DNA of 64,000 nucleotides from Aquabacter sediminis. Its GTDB lineage: Bacteria > Pseudomonadota > Alphaproteobacteria > Rhizobiales > Xanthobacteraceae. Shown one piece after another: positions 55,472 to 64,000 of this stretch (position 1 is its first letter; the number at the start of each line of letters is the position of its first letter). Where the stretch lies: the NCBI RefSeq assembly GCF_028863665.1, contig NZ_JARBFX010000002.1:186001-250000 (forward strand), written 5' to 3'. The position numbers and the translations under genes are program-made. Under the pieces are notes generated by a model. That model worked only from the letters and a program-made list of their open reading frames with translations. It was not told the DNA's origin and made no database searches.

Positions 55472-55721
55472 GGGAGAATCAGCCTCGGGGTGCGCCATGA
55501 TGCAGTGCGAAGGGACGGGGGCCTCGCCACCTGGCATCCCGCGCGGGAGGGGAATCAAGGCCCGGCGCGGCTTTGCCCCTGCCCTTCCCTGGCGGAGGGC
55601 GAGCCCTCAACAGGCCCCTACATGACAAGGACCCGCTTCGCCGGTACCGTAGTGGTCCGATGGCACCGAGCGGGAATGGGGGGCGCCCTCCGGCATCCCG
55701 CCTCGTGTTCCGCATGGAGAC

Positions 55722-56042
55722 ATGACGATGGTTGAGACGACCACGCCGAAGACCAAGCCGAAGCCGAAGGCCAAGGCAACCGTGGCCCCGGCGGTGCACT
55801 GCACGGATGTGGCGCCCACCTGCTTCTTCGAGACGGCAGGCGCCTTTTCGCACAGCCACGGCGTCTACACGCTGATGCTCACCACTGGATTTCCGGTGCC
55901 CATGGCGGATGGCACCGTCCAGCACCAGAACAAGGTGGCCGCCTATGTGAAGGGCAACCGTTCCGCCCTTCTGTCCATGCGGGACGCCATCGACAAGGCG
56001 CTTCTGGCCGGCGTGCCCACAGCGGGGCACGCACCGTCCTGA
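55722..56042 (+). CDS. Small hypothetical protein with lysine/proline-rich head
   Basis: The 106-residue protein starts with a low-complexity basic part (TTTPKTKPKPKAKATVAP). A compact domain of about 75 residues follows, with two cysteines (HCTDVAPTC), FFETAGAFSHSHGVYTLMLTTGFPVPMADGTVQHQNK and a C-terminal helix. No signal peptide or family is recognised. A GGAG lies seven bases before the ATG at 55722; a second ATG two codons later is possible. The 250 bases between azgA and this gene show no gene. Confidence 0.65.
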   Translation: MTMVETTTPKTKPKPKAKATVAPAVHCTDVAPTCFFETAGAFSHSHGVYTLMLTTGFPVPMADGTVQHQNKVAAYVKGNRSALLSMRDAIDKALLAGVPTAGHAPS

Positions 56043-56141
56043 GTGGGACGACGGCGCGGCCAGCATTTCATTGCGGGGCGCCGTGTCTCTTCGCCGGCTG
56101 CTTCGGGAACAAAAGCCGCGTGCCGGGCCGGCGCGCGGCGC

Positions 56142-56594
56142 TCATTGGGGCTGCGCCCTCGCCGGCGGCTCGGTCACCGCAGGTGCCATGCGGAATTCGG
56201 CTTCGCCCACGGCGACGGGGCGGCCCCGAACCCGCGCGGCCAGATCCAGCCGGACGAGAGCACCGGCATCCTCCTCCCGCACTTCCAGCACCTTTGCTTC
56301 CACCCGCACCACATCGCCCGGCCGCACCGGGGCGACGAAACGGGCGGTGAGGGTGCGCACGAAGCCCTGCGGCCCCGCCGCGTCGCTCACCACACGGCCC
56401 ATGAAGGCCATGGTGAGCATGCCATGGGCGATGATGCCGCCAAGCCCGGCCGCCTCCGCGAAGGGCTTGTCATAATGGATGCGGCTGTAATCCTCCGAAG
56501 CGCCGGCATAGCGGACCAGTTGCTCGGTGGTGACCGCCTCAGTCTTCAGGACGAGAGCCTGGCCGACACGCCAGGGGCCGGACGCCGCCTTCAT
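56142..56594 (-). CDS. MaoC-like (R)-specific enoyl-CoA hydratase/dehydratase subunit
   Basis: The 150-residue protein is a hot-dog fold MaoC protein. The hydratase-2 motif reads YAGASEDYSRIHYDKPFAEAAGLGGIIAHGMLTMAFMGR, with the catalytic D and H of the family (D58 and H63 positions in D-x-x-x-x-H form, S-R-I-H-Y). The ATG at 56594 overlaps the stop codon of the preceding gene (ATGA). With the N-terminal-type subunit encoded upstream it probably forms a heterodimer, as in mycobacterial HadAB-type dehydratases or two-subunit mesaconyl/enoyl-CoA hydratases. The substrate is unknown. Confidence 0.88.
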   Translation of the reverse strand: MKAASGPWRVGQALVLKTEAVTTEQLVRYAGASEDYSRIHYDKPFAEAAGLGGIIAHGMLTMAFMGRVVSDAAGPQGFVRTLTARFVAPVRPGDVVRVEAKVLEVREEDAGALVRLDLAARVRGRPVAVGEAEFRMAPAVTEPPARAQPQ

Positions 56595-57067
56595 GCCGGC
56601 AGCCCCAGTTCCTGCAGCGAGCGATAAAGCGTCGTGCGCGCGCATGTCACCACGCGCTGCCCCGCAGCGTCATCCACCCGCACCTCCTGCCGCATCACCT
56701 CCAGGGGGCCCCGGCTGCCGCGCCGCTCCTCAAGGGCGGCAAACGCGAAGCGGCACAGCAGCCGCATGCCCGCCGTCACCGGTCGCTCATAGGCAAAGCT
56801 CACCGATCCGGCGAGGATGCGGCGCCGGTCCAGCGGCGCGAGCCAAGGGGCCTCGTGCGGAGGACGGAAGGTGATGGGGAAGGTGGGCGGCGCCAGAATA
56901 TCCGGATGGCCCTGGGCGCGGGCGAAATCGGGATCGTGAAACAGGGGATTTGCATCGCCGATGGCACGCGCGAACTTGCGCACCGCGCCCCGCTCCACCT
57001 CGACGAAGAACGGGTCCATCTCCATCCCGACGAGGGACCGGTCGATTTCCGCCATGGCGCCGGTCAC
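56591..57067 (-). CDS. FAS1-like dehydratase (MaoC N-terminal domain) subunit
   Basis: The 158-residue protein matches the N-terminal hot-dog domain of MaoC dehydratases: DRSLVGMEMDPFFVEVERGAVRKFARAIGDANPLFHDPDFARAQGHPDILAPPTFPITF and SFAYERPVTAGMRL. This domain usually lacks the catalytic residues and supports substrate binding. The GTG at 57067 overlaps the upstream stop codon by four bases (GTGA); an ATG at 57055 is the alternative. It is coupled to the MaoC gene by ATGA. Confidence 0.87.
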   Translation of the reverse strand: MTGAMAEIDRSLVGMEMDPFFVEVERGAVRKFARAIGDANPLFHDPDFARAQGHPDILAPPTFPITFRPPHEAPWLAPLDRRRILAGSVSFAYERPVTAGMRLLCRFAFAALEERRGSRGPLEVMRQEVRVDDAAGQRVVTCARTTLYRSLQELGLPA

Positions 57068-57417
57068 GCCTTGAGGCCGGCATAGGCGGACGGATCAAAC
57101 CCCACAAGCAGGCGCCCCTGGGCTTCCAGCACCGGCCGCTTGATCAGGCTGGGATGAGCCAGCATCAGCGCAATTGCCTTGTCCGCGTCCAGATCGGCCC
57201 GCTCCGCCTCCGGCAGCTTGCGGAAGGTGGTGCCGGCCTTGTTCACCAGCTTCTCCCAGCCCACCTGCCCGATCCAGGCTTCCAGCTTCTCCCGCGCGAT
57301 GCCGGCCGTCTTGTAGTCATGGAAGGCATAGGCGATGCCCGACCCCTCCAGAGCGGCGCGGGCCTTCTTCATGGTGTCGCAATTCTTGATGCCATAGATC
57401 GTGACGCCCGCCGCCAT
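57064..57417 (-). CDS. ArsC/Spx-like reductase family protein (YffB type)
   Basis: The 117-residue thioredoxin-fold protein begins VTIYGIKNCDTMKKARAALEGSGIAYAFHDYKTAGI, with the single conserved cysteine C13 and KKA as in YffB. It ends LIKRPVLEAQGRLLVGFDP with the conserved K-R-P. YffB is thought to be a glutathione-dependent thiol reductase; a true arsenate reductase is less likely, with no ars genes around. The ATG at 57417 fits the family start. It heads a leftward trio coupled by 4-base overlaps with the two dehydratase genes. Confidence 0.9.
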   Translation of the reverse strand: MAAGVTIYGIKNCDTMKKARAALEGSGIAYAFHDYKTAGIAREKLEAWIGQVGWEKLVNKAGTTFRKLPEAERADLDADKAIALMLAHPSLIKRPVLEAQGRLLVGFDPSAYAGLKA

Positions 57418-57516
57418 GCTCGCCTCCACCGGTCGTGTGACGCAGGTCTCGGAGATCGGCGGGACAGGGTCAAGGCTGGGGGCAGCGCCCATGCCCGCCT
57501 TCCACCGTCCCATACG

Positions 57517-57543
57517 AAAAAGGCCGCCCCGGGGGGCGGCCTT
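57517..57543 (-). terminator. Rho-independent terminator of the rpoBC transcript
   Basis: A perfect 10-bp stem (57534-57543 with 57520-57529, loop of 4) is followed on the minus strand by CTTTTTCG. It lies 40 bases past the rpoC stop codon. Confidence 0.9.
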
Positions 57544-57582
57544 GATCAGGTCACGACAGGCGGGCCGGAGCGGCCCTGCGCC

Positions 57583-61758
<4,176 letters not shown>

Positions 61759-61786
61759 CGCCGTCTCCTTCGGCTCGGCCGGGTGG

Positions 61787-61809
61787 CCCCCTCATGCCGC
61801 CTGAGGGGG
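61787..61809 (-). repeat. Hairpin in the rpoB-rpoC spacer
   Basis: CCCCCTCA (61787-61794) pairs with TGAGGGGG (61802-61809) around a 7-nt loop, about 30 bases upstream of rpoC. No T-run follows. It could be an RNA processing or stability signal between the two genes. Confidence 0.5.
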
Positions 61810-61880
61810 ACCGGCCGGAAAAATCGTGTCACATCGCGGCGGCGCAGGCTCACCGCCTGCGCCCTTGGATGAACGCGGCC

Positions 61881-64000
<2,120 letters not shown>

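Noticed and set aside
57064-57417. True arsenate reductase
   Set aside because: The sequence start IKNCDTMKKA and the short length fit the YffB group, and no arsenic genes are nearby.

Overview
The window is a GC-rich (roughly two-thirds G+C) chromosomal segment of an alphaproteobacterium of the order Hyphomicrobiales. Gene content and small palindromic repeats fit a Xanthobacter/Azorhizobium-like Xanthobacteraceae member best. Support comes from the lsrB-trxB-lrp block, greA-carB, a DUF2865 protein, the pccR-pccBA propionate locus and rpoBC. The genus is an inference; no 16S rRNA gene is present. The segment is mostly ordinary chromosome with a few accessory islands.

Region by region. 1-6.7 kb is a selenocysteine/formate dehydrogenase module: the end of the cytochrome b subunit gene fdoI, fdhE, selA, a Sel1-repeat protein gene, selB, and the tRNA-Sec gene selC, which lies entirely inside the 3' end of the selB reading frame. 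Two small unknown genes follow. 6.7-11.4 kb carries a VanX-type dipeptidase, a small proline-rich ORF, a predicted AbcR-like (alpha-r15) small RNA, lsrB, trxB, lrp and greA. 11.8-15.2 kb is carB, with a multi-hairpin leader that ends in a terminator-like hairpin. 15.4-19.5 kb holds a GtrA-like membrane protein, a SAM methyltransferase and a series of small envelope proteins. 19.8-26.4 kb has uvrB and gltX, separated by a 666-codon gene of lower GC that matches no family I recognise and has an AT-rich upstream region. At 26.6 kb lies an SH3b protein with a collagen-like Gly-rich tail.

27.9-39.7 kb is a propionyl-CoA assimilation locus. The regulator pccR is divergent from pccB and pccA, followed by a cyclopropane fatty acid synthase gene, the small and large methylmalonyl-CoA mutase subunits and a metallo-beta-lactamase-fold hydrolase. 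Propionyl-CoA would be carboxylated to methylmalonyl-CoA and isomerised to succinyl-CoA; no epimerase gene is visible. 39.8-43.4 kb is cysS, a GNAT acetyltransferase and citramalate synthase. 43.8-50.2 kb has small exported proteins, CreA, a TakP-like TRAP solute-binding protein without its membrane subunits, a DUF2865 protein, a qorR/qorB-like redox pair, a palindromic repeat element and an exported choloylglycine-hydrolase-family enzyme. 50.5-55.5 kb is a purine module: a xanthine-dehydrogenase-type FAD subunit, a fused [2Fe-2S]/molybdopterin subunit and an AzgA-type permease. 56.1-57.4 kb is a three-gene overlapping set of two hot-dog dehydratase subunits and a YffB/ArsC-like protein. 57.6-64 kb is rpoC and most of rpoB.

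Main points for follow-up are the selB/selC overlap, the predicted AbcR-like RNA, the carB leader, the 666-residue orphan protein with its AT-rich promoter region, the collagen-like protein, the cfa gene coupled to methylmalonyl-CoA mutase, and the palindromic element that supplies the qorB stop codon.
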